Source: Clostridia bacterium
GTDB taxonomy: Bacteria; Bacillota; Clostridia; TANB77; CAG-465
Reading direction: 5' to 3'
Length of the DNA: 43,808 bases
NCBI GenBank assembly: GCA_900772475.1
Contig: CAAHEI010000108.1
Span: forward strand, 1 to 43,808
Positions 6,980-15,315 of the stretch are shown here, one piece after another. Made by a program: the position numbers and the translations under genes. Position 1 is the stretch's first letter. Every line of letters begins with the position of its first letter. Below the pieces are notes generated by a model. That model was given only the letters and a program-made list of their open reading frames with translations. It ran no database searches and was not told where the DNA came from.

Positions 6980-9475
6980 TTATTTTTTATTTTCTTTTAT
7001 AGCAGATGTTTCATATGTTTCTGTAATCGCTCCTCCATCTTTTGAAGCATCTTCAAGTGTAGGTTCGATATTCTCAAACATAATATCAAAATTATCCAAA
7101 TTATCAAGTTCAACAGATTTTTTATCTTCATCTTGTGAGTAGTTAGATGGAGAAGATACAATAGAATCATTGGCTCTTTTAGCAAGTTCTTCATTTAATC
7201 TTGTTGATGTATTTACACCAAATAAAGTATCATCATTTGCTGAAGAATCGCTATCATTAATTGTAATTGTAGGAGTATCTGGTTTTGTCATCATGTATTT
7301 TTCAAAATTAAACATTAATGTATGGGCCTTTTCTTTATATTTGCTATTTAGGAAATCTGTTTTTCCTTTACCATATATTGTTTTTCCTTTTTCATCCTTT
7401 GTTTTGAAGAAAACATTTTTAAATCCTAAATCTTGAATTTTATATGCTTCTGCACGGATTTTCTTTTTTACCTCAAGACTTGTTGATTTAACAAGTTCAC
7501 CATCAACTACCTTGAATGAACTTGATTGGTCAGGAAGTTTATTCATACCAAATGCTTTTTCCCAATATGCACTATCTTCTGGAACTGTATCACCAAATAC
7601 AATTTGAGTTTTTGTATTTGCAAGAACTGTTTGCCTATAATATCCTGATTTATCTCCTTTAGATAATTGTGATAAGTTTTGAAGTGCAATTGAAACACCG
7701 CATCTATATTTTCTAAATAGTGTAAACATAACTTCCATATCTTTGTTAATATATTCAGGAAATTCATCAATATACAAGAAGTGTGGTGTTCTTGAATCTT
7801 CAGTACCTTTTCTTCTTAAAACTGCATCTTGAAATTGTAGTATAAAGAACATACCAAAAGCTTTAGCTTGTAAAACACCAAGATCACCTTTTCTAGAACA
7901 TGCAGTAATAACCTTACCTTCTTCTAAAGCTTTATCAAAGTTAATCATATTTGTTTTACCACAAAGTGCTTTTTTAAGTCCTGGGTTCCTAATTAAGTTA
8001 TTAAGTTGAGTAATAGCTCCATACAAGAATTTTTCTGTATCTTTTCTTCCGCTACCTCTTGTTCCTGGAATTTCATATCCGTTTATATTAAGAGATGGCT
8101 TATAGAAATTCTTTTCAAAATATGCAATTAATAATTTGTATTTTTGTTCAAGCTCAGGTACCTTTTTCATTTCTTCAGTCATTTCTTCAACTTTATCGAA
8201 GTTATATAGAAGTTCAAGCATGTCTTCAAGGGAAGCAACTTCACCATTATTCATTCTTGGATACATTTCTTTAAGTAGTATTGATAAGTTTTGAAATGCA
8301 TCTATTGTAACTTGTGTAAAGAATGGATCTCCAGCACCACCACCACCTTGTGATTCATACATTGAGTTTAAAACATCTGCAACTATTGAAGCAACTTTAG
8401 CAGGATCTTCAATAGCAAAAGGATTAATACTTAATGTATTAGGATTTATTGGGTCAATAGATAAAACATCTATATCAAAATTTTTTGCTACTCCAATAAA
8501 ATCTGAAATAAATTTGCCATCATTCTCAACAATTGTAATACCAATATCTTTATATGTAATATTTCCTGTTGCATTATCTTTGAATTGAACTACAGGTTTT
8601 ACATTTTCCATAAATTCATCTTCCATGCCACGTTTTGGTCTTAGGTAAGAAAGAGAAAAGTTTCTATTGATGTATTCGTTATTAAATGGACCGTTCATAT
8701 ATGCTATACCTTTTTTTAACATTGAATAGCCTATTTTTTTAGAGTATTCTCTAAAGAAATATTTTCTTTCTAGGTCTAATGCACTCATTGGTAGTAGAAC
8801 AGTTGCTGTTTTACCTGTACCAGTAGCACCTTGTACAAGAGTACCCTCATATCTTTTTTTCTCAGGAACAACTATAGGGATAGCTGAATCTTTTTCATTA
8901 CATATGATTGTTTCGCAAGTAAACATTCCATTATCTTTACTTCCACCTGTAAGAGATAGTCCACAAAATCCAGCAATAGATTTTGGAAGGTCTTCATCCC
9001 TTAAAATAAGTAAAAAGTAATCAATTATATTAAATATTGCAATAAAAGGTACTGCAAAGCATGCTGTTTTTATTGCTGGGGCAAAAAGTTCAGGAAAATA
9101 CATTTTTACAGTGTTATAATTTGGGAACCTTTGTAATAACCACCAAAAGCCTTGATTTATCCATGTACATGCCATACCACCTAAAACAACACCAAAAAGA
9201 ATACATGTTACCATGTAAAATTTAATTTTTTGTCTATCATTTTTAGGAATTCCAGAATTTACAAAAAATGAAAATGCCAGAGGTGGAATTGTTAAAAATA
9301 TAGCATAAAGATATGGAGATATTTTATTTTCAATTCTCGCATCTCCAACTAAAAATCCAAGCATTCTTGTTAAAGCCATAAAAACGAGAATAACTGTAAC
9401 TGCATATAGCAATATTGTCATTATTTTATTTGGATTTGTTTTTATATGTAATTTTTTAAATAGATTTTCTACCAA
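6980..9475 (-). CDS. VirD4/TraG-like type IV coupling ATPase, isolated
   Basis: An 831-aa membrane-anchored ATPase of the type IV secretion coupling-protein family. About four hydrophobic segments fall in residues ~18-160. The Walker A motif GATGTGKT is at 216-223 and a Walker B-like FLYIDEFPEY lies near 565. These are followed by the TraG/TraD C-terminal region with CGVSIALQNLSQLSKG. Such ATPases hand DNA or protein substrates to a type IV secretion channel. The acidic C-terminal tail (~last 110 residues) is extra and low-complexity. No relaxase, VirB4, VirB6 or other channel gene lies within reach; the neighbours are housekeeping genes. The mobile element at 35.7 kb is 26 kb away. It could serve a chromosomal secretion apparatus or be a remnant, although the ORF is intact. 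Confidence 0.85.
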   Translation of the reverse strand: MVENLFKKLHIKTNPNKIMTILLYAVTVILVFMALTRMLGFLVGDARIENKISPYLYAIFLTIPPLAFSFFVNSGIPKNDRQKIKFYMVTCILFGVVLGGMACTWINQGFWWLLQRFPNYNTVKMYFPELFAPAIKTACFAVPFIAIFNIIDYFLLILRDEDLPKSIAGFCGLSLTGGSKDNGMFTCETIICNEKDSAIPIVVPEKKRYEGTLVQGATGTGKTATVLLPMSALDLERKYFFREYSKKIGYSMLKKGIAYMNGPFNNEYINRNFSLSYLRPKRGMEDEFMENVKPVVQFKDNATGNITYKDIGITIVENDGKFISDFIGVAKNFDIDVLSIDPINPNTLSINPFAIEDPAKVASIVADVLNSMYESQGGGGAGDPFFTQVTIDAFQNLSILLKEMYPRMNNGEVASLEDMLELLYNFDKVEEMTEEMKKVPELEQKYKLLIAYFEKNFYKPSLNINGYEIPGTRGSGRKDTEKFLYGAITQLNNLIRNPGLKKALCGKTNMINFDKALEEGKVITACSRKGDLGVLQAKAFGMFFILQFQDAVLRRKGTEDSRTPHFLYIDEFPEYINKDMEVMFTLFRKYRCGVSIALQNLSQLSKGDKSGYYRQTVLANTKTQIVFGDTVPEDSAYWEKAFGMNKLPDQSSSFKVVDGELVKSTSLEVKKKIRAEAYKIQDLGFKNVFFKTKDEKGKTIYGKGKTDFLNSKYKEKAHTLMFNFEKYMMTKPDTPTITINDSDSSANDDTLFGVNTSTRLNEELAKRANDSIVSSPSNYSQDEDKKSVELDNLDNFDIMFENIEPTLEDASKDGGAITETYETSAIKENKK

Positions 9476-9610
9476 AATATATCACCCTTTCATAAGGTTA
9501 TAAAACTATTTGACTTATAAAACTAATTCATATATAATATACAATAAATGTATAAAAATTTCAAGTCTTTTGAAGTTTTTTGTACTTATTAAATATTAAA
9601 GTAGGAGAAT

Positions 9611-10147
9611 ATGAAGATGAAAATAATAGTTGGACTTGGTAATCCAGGAAAAGAATATGAAAATACAAAGCATAATTTAGGATTTATGTTTTTAGATTTT
9701 TTAAATAAAAATTATTTAGGTGGAGAATTTAAAACTTTTAAGAACAGTAAAATTATTGAAGGAAATATAGATAATGAAAAGGTGATTTTAGCTAAACCTC
9801 AAACATATATGAATTTAAGCGGTGATGCGGTTATTAAACTAAAAAATTGGTATAAAGTTGATAATAATGATATACTAGTTATTTATGATGATTTTGATAT
9901 TCCGTTTGAAAGTGTTAGATATAGAGATAGTGGAAGTGCAGGAACTCATAATGGAATGAAAGATATTGTAAACAAGTTAGCAACTAAAGATATTCCAAGA
10001 CTTAGAATTGGTACTGGAGGATTAAAGAAAGGAAATCAAGAGGTAATATCTTTTGTTTTATCTAAATTTTCAAAAGATGAATTAGATGAATTAAACAATG
10101 TTTTTGAAAAAGCATATCTTAAATTAAAAGAATTTCTTGACAAATAG
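9611..10147 (+). CDS. pth: peptidyl-tRNA hydrolase
   Basis: Cytoplasmic enzyme that cleaves peptidyl-tRNA dropped from ribosomes to recycle tRNA. All signature residues of bacterial Pth are visible: Asn11 in GLGNPGKEYENTKHNLG, catalytic His21 in that stretch, Asn in TYMNLSG, catalytic Asp in IYDDFDIP, and Asn in GTHNGMK. Length 178 aa is slightly short but normal. AGGAG lies five bases upstream of the first ATG; a second ATG two codons later is possible. The rplU promoter -35 box is buried in the last codons. The pth-rplU-rpmA neighbourhood links it to translation. Confidence 0.96.
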   Translation: MKMKIIVGLGNPGKEYENTKHNLGFMFLDFLNKNYLGGEFKTFKNSKIIEGNIDNEKVILAKPQTYMNLSGDAVIKLKNWYKVDNNDILVIYDDFDIPFESVRYRDSGSAGTHNGMKDIVNKLATKDIPRLRIGTGGLKKGNQEVISFVLSKFSKDELDELNNVFEKAYLKLKEFLDK

Positions 10148-10165
10148 TAAAAATAATGTTAAAAT
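10137..10165 (+). promoter_or_regulatory. promoter of the L21 leader-rplU-rpmA unit
   Basis: TTGACA and TAAAAT with a 17-base spacer. The -35 box sits within the last codons of pth, just before its stop. The expected start is near 10172, at the beginning of the leader. Confidence 0.8.
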
Positions 10166-10171
10166 ATTTAG

Positions 10172-10251
10172 GTATTCCGCTCAGAACAGGTTTAAAAAGC
10201 GTGTTGCTACCTTAATTGGCGAGAACAAGTAAGTTAGAAGGAGGAAGTTAA
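10172..10251 (+). promoter_or_regulatory. ribosomal protein L21 leader
   Basis: The ~80-base leader between promoter and rplU includes GTATTCCGCTCAGAACAGG and TTGGCGAGAAC, which fit my recollection of the Firmicutes L21 leader. That element is a structured 5' UTR thought to let L21 repress its own operon. The leader ends in GGAGG seven bases before the ATG. The assignment rests on position and recognisable conserved bases, not a covariance search. Confidence 0.6.
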
Positions 10252-10698
10252 ATGTACGCAATTGTTGAAATTAGAGGAAAACAGTACAAGGTACAAGAAG
10301 GTGATATTGTATTCGTTGATAGAATGGACGAAGTTGAAGAAGGAAAAGAAATCACTTTCGATAAAGTATTATTCTTATCTGATGGTAAAAAAGTTACTGT
10401 TGGAACTGATACTGTAAAAGGAGCTAAAGTTAAGGCTACTGTTATTGGTCATGGTAAGTCTAAAAAAATCTTAGTATTTAAATATAAAGCTAAGAAAAAT
10501 GAAAGAAAAATGAGAGGACACAGACAACCATATACAAAAATTCAAATAGAAAAAATTACAACAACAGCTGATAAAGCTAAAAAAGATGATTCAGCAGAGA
10601 AAAAGGAAGTAGAAAAGAAAGAAGTTAAGAAAACAACTGCTAAGAAGACTACAACTGCTGCAAAGAAAACAACAACTAAAAAAGAAGAAACTAAATAA
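10252..10698 (+). CDS. rplU: 50S ribosomal protein L21 with long C-terminal tail
   Basis: Large-subunit protein that binds 23S rRNA and contacts L20. The standard L21 core occupies residues ~1-103: MYAIVEIRGKQYKVQEGD at the start and the family signature KYKAKKNERKMRGHRQPYTK near 83-102. A further ~45 residues rich in Lys, Thr, Ala and Glu follow (for example KKTTAKKTTTAAKKTTTK). The usual length is about 102 aa, so the tail is an extension. rpmA follows after 42 bases; the prp protease gene that normally lies between them in Firmicutes is absent. Confidence 0.95.
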   Translation: MYAIVEIRGKQYKVQEGDIVFVDRMDEVEEGKEITFDKVLFLSDGKKVTVGTDTVKGAKVKATVIGHGKSKKILVFKYKAKKNERKMRGHRQPYTKIQIEKITTTADKAKKDDSAEKKEVEKKEVKKTTAKKTTTAAKKTTTKKEETK

Positions 10699-10740
10699 TA
10701 AACAAGAAATAAAAATTGAAGCGTAAAGGAGTGATTTTAA

Positions 10741-11007
10741 ATGGCACATAAAAAAGGTGCGAGCTCATCTAAAAATGGAAGAGACAGTGAGTCTAAAAGA
10801 CTTGGTGCTAAAAGAGCAGACGGACAATTTGTTTTAGCTGGAAATATTATCTATAGACAAAGAGGAACTAAAATACATCCAGGTACAAACGTAGGGCTTG
10901 GTAAAGATGATACACTTTATTCAAAAATTGATGGTGTATTAAAATTTGAAAGAAAAGGTAGAACAAAAACTAAGGCTAGTGTTTATCCAGTAGAAGAAAC
11001 AAAATAA
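10741..11007 (+). CDS. rpmA: 50S ribosomal protein L27
   Basis: An 88-aa large-subunit protein whose N-terminus reaches the peptidyl-transferase centre. It begins directly MAHKKGASSSKNGRDSESKR, so the N-terminal extension that most Firmicutes L27 proteins carry and that Prp cleaves is missing. AAAGGAG lies upstream at the right distance and no in-frame start further upstream would add the extension. It is the last gene of the rplU unit and is followed by a strong terminator. Confidence 0.97.
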   Translation: MAHKKGASSSKNGRDSESKRLGAKRADGQFVLAGNIIYRQRGTKIHPGTNVGLGKDDTLYSKIDGVLKFERKGRTKTKASVYPVEETK

Positions 11008-11039
11008 ATAAATTAACAGGGACTGTAAAAAATTCCAAT

Positions 11040-11078
11040 AAAAAATATCAAAGTTCATTTTGAACTTTGATATTTTTT
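11040..11078. terminator. terminator after rpmA (possibly inside the IS left end)
   Basis: Perfect hairpin with arms AAATATCAAAGTTCA and TGAACTTTGATATTT, a TTT loop, and A/T runs on both sides, so it may work both ways. The bases CAGGGACTGTAAAAAA at 11017 just upstream look like an insertion-sequence end, so this terminator may have arrived with the transposase remnant. Confidence 0.8.
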
Positions 11079-11135
11079 GTACAAAAAAGAGCTGAAAAAT
11101 GTGAATAATTCAACTCTTTATGATATAATTTAACT

Positions 11136-11684
11136 ATGAAAAAAATAAATAATATCATAAATAATTATACACCAAAACAATTAAAATTCCCAATAGAAAT
11201 TCAAAAAAATATAGATTTTTCTGATCCAGTATATTCTTTTTGTGAAATAGTAGATTCAATTGATCTATTTCAGTTTTTTGTAGTGAAAGGATGCAAAATA
11301 GGTAGACCAAGATATAGTTATACTAAACTTTTAAAAATTACACTTTTTTCTTTTATGGAAAATAGAAAAATCATGTAAAACAGATATAAGGTACATGTGG
11401 CTTTTAGTTGATATGAAAGCTCCATCTTTTGCAACAATTGAAAATTTCATCAGAAATAATTTAACACATACAATTGAAAATATTTTTGTTGAAATTAACA
11501 AAGTTATATTTCAAAAAGAAAAAGTTGATCTAGACCATACATATATAGATGGTACAAAAATGGAAGCTAATGCAAATAAATATAGTTGAGTATGGAAAAA
11601 GTCATGCATTAAAAATAGGGATAAAATATCTGAAAAAGTATCTGAAATAATAGATATAATAAATGTTGAAAATTTAGAATTTTA
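11136..11684 (+). pseudogene. decayed IS1182-type transposase, truncated
   Basis: Two reading frames join into one transposase N-terminal half. Frame one (11136-11378) carries the DUF772-like start with FQFFVVKGCKIGRPRYSYTK. Frame two (11395-11589) carries FATIENFIRNNL and the DDE-region signature VDLDHTYIDGTKMEANANKY. The same frame then continues past a TGA through VWKKS to a TAA at 11682-11684. A frameshift near 11378-11395, an internal stop and loss of the whole C-terminal half show that it is dead. Its 3' end abuts the convergent ttcA-like gene, whose stop overlaps the last bases. Confidence 0.85.
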
Positions 11685-12416
11685 ATTTTCTTGATTTAAA
11701 GAATCTAAATTCCATCCCTTAATATTAGATCTTTTTATTGCACCAAATATATTTCTTTTTATATCATGCATCTCTTTTTGAGTATCAGCAATTAAATTTT
11801 TAACATATTCTCTTTTAGTAAAACCATCTTTAGGACAGCATTTTTGCATAACAGGATAGTTATTTTCTCTTGCAGTAGCACGAAGCTCTTTTTCTGAAAC
11901 ATATATTAGAGGTCTGATTGTTTTTACATCACTACGACTAAGATATGTAACAGGTGCGAATGTATTAAAATTTCCGTTTAAAAATAAATTCATTATTGCA
12001 GTTTCTATTACATCATCCATGTGATGTCCTAAAGCAATTTTATTACAACCATGTTCTATGGCAAGACTATTTAACATTCCACGTCTAAGGTTTGCACATA
12101 ATGAACATGGACTTTTTTCTTTTCTAATATCAAAAACAACTTCAAATATATTTGACATATATACAATATACTCAATACCAAGTTCATCACACATCTTTTT
12201 TAAATTATCTGTGTTAAAATTTTCACCACCGGGGTGAATTGTTATAGCAATAATGTCAAAATGTTTGCTATAATACCTTCTTAAATTATTTAAAGCATTA
12301 AGTAAAGTTATACTATCTTTTCCACCTGAAAGTCCAACTGCAATTTTGTCACCATCTTCAATCATGTTATAATCTTCTATTGCTTTTCTCATTTTTCCAA
12401 CAACTTTTTGTAACAT
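11682..12416 (-). CDS. TtcA-like PP-loop tRNA thiolation protein
   Basis: A 244-aa ATP-pyrophosphatase of the TtcA/TtuA group, which adenylates a tRNA base and replaces oxygen with sulfur using an iron-sulfur cluster. The P-loop SGGKDS is at residues 30-35. Candidate cluster cysteines are in PCSLCANLRRG and QKCCPKDGF, and GHHMDDVIETA is the family motif. TtcA modifies cytidine 32; homologues in Clostridia may act elsewhere, so I leave the symbol empty. It is a single minus-strand gene converging on the IS remnant, with no other sulfur-transfer gene beside it. Confidence 0.88.
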   Translation of the reverse strand: MLQKVVGKMRKAIEDYNMIEDGDKIAVGLSGGKDSITLLNALNNLRRYYSKHFDIIAITIHPGGENFNTDNLKKMCDELGIEYIVYMSNIFEVVFDIRKEKSPCSLCANLRRGMLNSLAIEHGCNKIALGHHMDDVIETAIMNLFLNGNFNTFAPVTYLSRSDVKTIRPLIYVSEKELRATARENNYPVMQKCCPKDGFTKREYVKNLIADTQKEMHDIKRNIFGAIKRSNIKGWNLDSLNQEN

Positions 12417-12506
12417 ATTATCACCTTTTTTCGAAAATAATTATATATTAATATATTTTAAAAATCAAGATAAATTGAAAATATAAGTAAAAGATTGAAT
12501 AATATC

Positions 12507-12535
12507 TTGATATATTTTATATTAATTGTTATAAT
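12507..12535 (+). promoter_or_regulatory. promoter of the polysaccharide deacetylase/HipA-like pair
   Basis: TTGATA and TATAAT with a 17-base spacer, about 25 bases upstream of the deacetylase ATG. A ribosome binding site AGAGGT follows. Confidence 0.7.
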
Positions 12536-12560
12536 TTATTTATATTAAAAGAGGTATTAT

Positions 12561-13448
12561 ATGGAAAAGAAGGTAAATTTAAATAAAAAGAAAATGGTAG
12601 CAATTATTGTTACAGTTGTTTTAATAACAGCTTTATGTATGTTATGCTTATTTGTAGTTCAAAAGAATAAAAATAAGCAAGAATTTGTAAACGATGAATC
12701 AAGAGATAATAGTGTTAACATTGAAAATATATCTAAAACTCAAAATGAAAAAAAGATATATAAAGAACTTAATGTTTCTTTGCCAATATTTATGTATCAT
12801 TTTATTTTAGATGATTATGGAGATAATTTAGATACTGAAAATTTTGTAAAACCTTCAACACTTGAAGAACAATTAAAATATATAGTTGATAATGGATACC
12901 AAACTGTATTTGTAAATGAAATAGAAGATTTATCAAATTATACTAAACCCGTGGCACTTACATTTGATGATTGTTTTGTTTATTTTTATAACAATGCATA
13001 TCCATTGCTAAAGAAATATAATCAGAAGGCTAGTATATATATAATATGTAACTATGTAAATGGACCAAACTATTTAACAACAGAGCAAATTAAAGAAATG
13101 GTTGATAGTGGACTTGTTTCAGTTCAAACACATACTTTATCTCATAGAGAGCTTACATCACTTTCTTTAGAAGAGATGGAAAAGGAATTAGTTGAATCAA
13201 AAAAATATTTGGATAGTACATATAACATTAATGTTGATACAATATGCTATCCAATTGGAAAATATAACGATACAATTGTAAATAAAGCAAAAGAAATATA
13301 CAAATATGGTTTAGCTATGACGGGTGGAGTATATAATTCAAAGAAACATGACTTATATAGAATTCCAAGAATTTATGCAAATAGGAGTATGACTATTAAT
13401 CAGTTCGCAAATTATTTGAAACAGTCAAATGTTGAAATAATATATTAG
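12561..13448 (+). CDS. membrane-anchored polysaccharide deacetylase (NodB domain)
   Basis: A 295-aa extracytoplasmic enzyme of carbohydrate esterase family 4, expected to remove acetyl groups from peptidoglycan or another cell-surface glycan. Residues ~12-33 form a membrane anchor (MVAIIVTVVLITALCMLCLF), followed by an acidic/Asn-rich linker. The NodB domain starts near residue 75 with LPIFMYHFI. The metal and catalytic motifs are ALTFDDCF (two Asp) and THTLSHRE (two His), with CYPIGKYND in place of the usual RxxP-type motif. The next gene starts 16 bases after its stop (assuming ATG 13465), so it probably shares a transcript with the HipA-like kinase. Confidence 0.88.
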   Translation: MEKKVNLNKKKMVAIIVTVVLITALCMLCLFVVQKNKNKQEFVNDESRDNSVNIENISKTQNEKKIYKELNVSLPIFMYHFILDDYGDNLDTENFVKPSTLEEQLKYIVDNGYQTVFVNEIEDLSNYTKPVALTFDDCFVYFYNNAYPLLKKYNQKASIYIICNYVNGPNYLTTEQIKEMVDSGLVSVQTHTLSHRELTSLSLEEMEKELVESKKYLDSTYNINVDTICYPIGKYNDTIVNKAKEIYKYGLAMTGGVYNSKKHDLYRIPRIYANRSMTINQFANYLKQSNVEIIY

Positions 13449-13464
13449 AAATATGGGGGAGAAT

Positions 13465-14322
13465 ATGATTGATTTTACTAATGCTATAGAAGAATTTAAT
13501 AAATATAAAGGATCTGAAAAAAAGAAAACTTTAATATATGATAGTAAAAGGTATTTAGTTAAATTTCCAGATCCAATTAGAGAAAAAAATAAAAATATAT
13601 CATATATAAATAATGCATATTCTGAATATGTTGGAAGTAATATATTTAGAATTGTTGGCTTTAAGGTACAAAATACAATTTTAGGGAAGTATAAATATAA
13701 TGGAAATGATAAAATAGTTTGTGCGTGTGAAGATTTTACAGATGAAGAAAATGAATTATATGAGTTTGAAAGTATAGCTTTAAGTTTTAATCCTGATAAA
13801 AAAATAGGTACAGAAGTGGAAGATATAATGGAAGTTATCCAAACAAATAAAATGATTTGCTCTGATACATCAAAAATGTTTTGGAAAATGTTCATAATTG
13901 ATGCTCTAATAGGAAATACAGATAGGCATAATGGGAATTGGGGATTTTTGATAAACGTCAAAACACAAAAAATAGAGTTTTCACCTATTTATGATTGTGG
14001 ATCGTGTTTAAATCCACTTTTAGAAGATACAGAAATAGAGAAATTAGATGAAATTGCAATAAAGAATTTAGCAATAAATTGTTATTCTTGTTTAAGGGAA
14101 AATGGAAAAAAAATTAACTATATAAATTATATAAAAAAAATGAAAAATAAAGAGTGTAATGATGCTATAAAAGAAATATTTTTAGATATAAAAATTAATG
14201 AAATAAATAAATTTATAGATGAAATTGAAGGCATATCTAATGTTAGAAAAGCATTTTATAAATCTATAATAAACTATAGATATATTTGTATAAAAGATGT
14301 ATACGAAATTATTATATCATAA
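13465..14322 (+). CDS. stand-alone HipA/CtkA-like protein kinase
   Basis: A 285-aa kinase of the HipA fold. Catalytic-loop residues appear as DALIGNTDRHNGNWGF (Asp146, Asp153-Arg-His, Asn158) and the metal-binding motif as SPIYDCGSCL (Asp177). The N-terminal GFKVQNTILGKY lies in the nucleotide-binding lobe region. HipA toxins phosphorylate aminoacyl-tRNA synthetases and are normally paired with the HipB antitoxin. No DNA-binding partner is present here, and the size resembles CtkA-type solo kinases. GGGGGAG lies four bases upstream of ATG 13465, which I prefer to the ATG at 13453. It follows the deacetylase gene by 16 bases. The substrate is unknown. Confidence 0.82.
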   Translation: MIDFTNAIEEFNKYKGSEKKKTLIYDSKRYLVKFPDPIREKNKNISYINNAYSEYVGSNIFRIVGFKVQNTILGKYKYNGNDKIVCACEDFTDEENELYEFESIALSFNPDKKIGTEVEDIMEVIQTNKMICSDTSKMFWKMFIIDALIGNTDRHNGNWGFLINVKTQKIEFSPIYDCGSCLNPLLEDTEIEKLDEIAIKNLAINCYSCLRENGKKINYINYIKKMKNKECNDAIKEIFLDIKINEINKFIDEIEGISNVRKAFYKSIINYRYICIKDVYEIIIS

Positions 14323-14354
14323 TAAATATCTAAAATTGATATATATATAATATA

Positions 14355-14402
14355 AAAAAGAAGGATATAACTAAAACACTAAATTTTGTTATATCCTTTT
14401 TA
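14355..14402. terminator. bidirectional terminator between kinase and pdaA-like genes
   Basis: AAGGATATAAC pairs with GTTATATCCTT, with A and T runs on opposite sides. It lies between two convergent genes and can serve both. Confidence 0.85.
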
Positions 14403-14409
14403 TATTATG

Positions 14410-15216
14410 TTAGTTATTTGTACCTGTAAGTTCTTCCAAATCTGAAAATTCATATCCTTCTTGCTTAATTTTTTGTATTAATTCATCTAGAATTTCGGCA
14501 TTTGTTTTTGATGTGCTATGTAACAGTATAATAGCTCCATTATGAAGACGAGGAATTAATTTTTTAAAAGCTTCTTCTTTAGAAGGTTGCTCATCTTGGT
14601 ACCAGTCAACATAGGCAAGACTCCAAAAAATTGTTTTGTAACCAAGTTCATGTGCCATTTTTAAATTTAATTCACTATATACACCTTGAGGAGGTCTATA
14701 AAATTTTTTCATATCTTTTCCTATAATTTCTTTGTACATTTCTTCCATTGGTTCAATTTCTGATTTAAAATCATCCATAGTAGACATTTTTGACATGTTT
14801 GGATGAGTCATTGTATGATTTCCTACAATATGACCTTCATCAACCATACGTTTTACAAGTTCGGGATTTGTCTTCATAAAGGTGCTAACTACAAAAAAAG
14901 TAGCTTTAACGTTATTTTTCTTTAATGCATCTAATATTTGAGGCATATATCCATTTTCATATCCAGCATCAAATGTTAGATAAACTTTTTTCTGTGTTGT
15001 ATCACCAATATAATATGAATTATATTGCTTTAAAAAATCAGAAGTAGCATTTCCATCTGGAGCTTCTCCATTTTCCTTAAAACTAAGGCCCCAATTTCCT
15101 TTAGCAGCAAATACATTGTTATATACAAATCCAATAGAACATGCAAGTATAGTGCATATTACTAAACTTAATATAATATGTTTTTTATCAATAGTTAGAT
15201 ACATAGCATTCATCAT
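14410..15216 (-). CDS. pdaA: PdaA-type polysaccharide deacetylase
   Basis: A 268-aa exported deacetylase matching the PdaA (delta-lactam biosynthetic de-N-acetylase) subfamily. In spore formers PdaA removes the acetyl group from N-acetylmuramate to make muramic delta-lactam in cortex peptidoglycan. An N-terminal hydrophobic segment (~13-36) is followed by the subfamily stretch WGLSFKENGEAPDG. Metal and catalytic motifs are LTFDAGYENG (Asp83), GNHTMTHPNMS (His134, His138) and YRPPQGVYS (Arg174), and a late SLAYVDWY and LLHSTSKTN complete the fold. GGAG lies directly before the first ATG; the codon-5 ATG at 15204 is an alternative start. Whether this organism sporulates is not shown here. Confidence 0.88.
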   Translation of the reverse strand: MMNAMYLTIDKKHIILSLVICTILACSIGFVYNNVFAAKGNWGLSFKENGEAPDGNATSDFLKQYNSYYIGDTTQKKVYLTFDAGYENGYMPQILDALKKNNVKATFFVVSTFMKTNPELVKRMVDEGHIVGNHTMTHPNMSKMSTMDDFKSEIEPMEEMYKEIIGKDMKKFYRPPQGVYSELNLKMAHELGYKTIFWSLAYVDWYQDEQPSKEEAFKKLIPRLHNGAIILLHSTSKTNAEILDELIQKIKQEGYEFSDLEELTGTNN

Positions 15217-15315
15217 CTCCTATCTAGTTTTAGTATATTTTTTATGCTTGTATATTATGTTACTAAAAAGAATAAATTAAATATAAAGTAATTATAATAT
15301 ATAAAGAGGTATAAA

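Noticed and set aside
6980..9475. Coupling ATPase as part of the Tn4451-like element
   Set aside because: It lies 26 kb away among housekeeping genes on the opposite strand, with no element boundary between pth and its neighbours.
13425..13961. 178-codon antisense ORF across the HipA-like kinase
   Set aside because: It is a shadow frame of a gene with clear kinase motifs and has no ribosome binding site.
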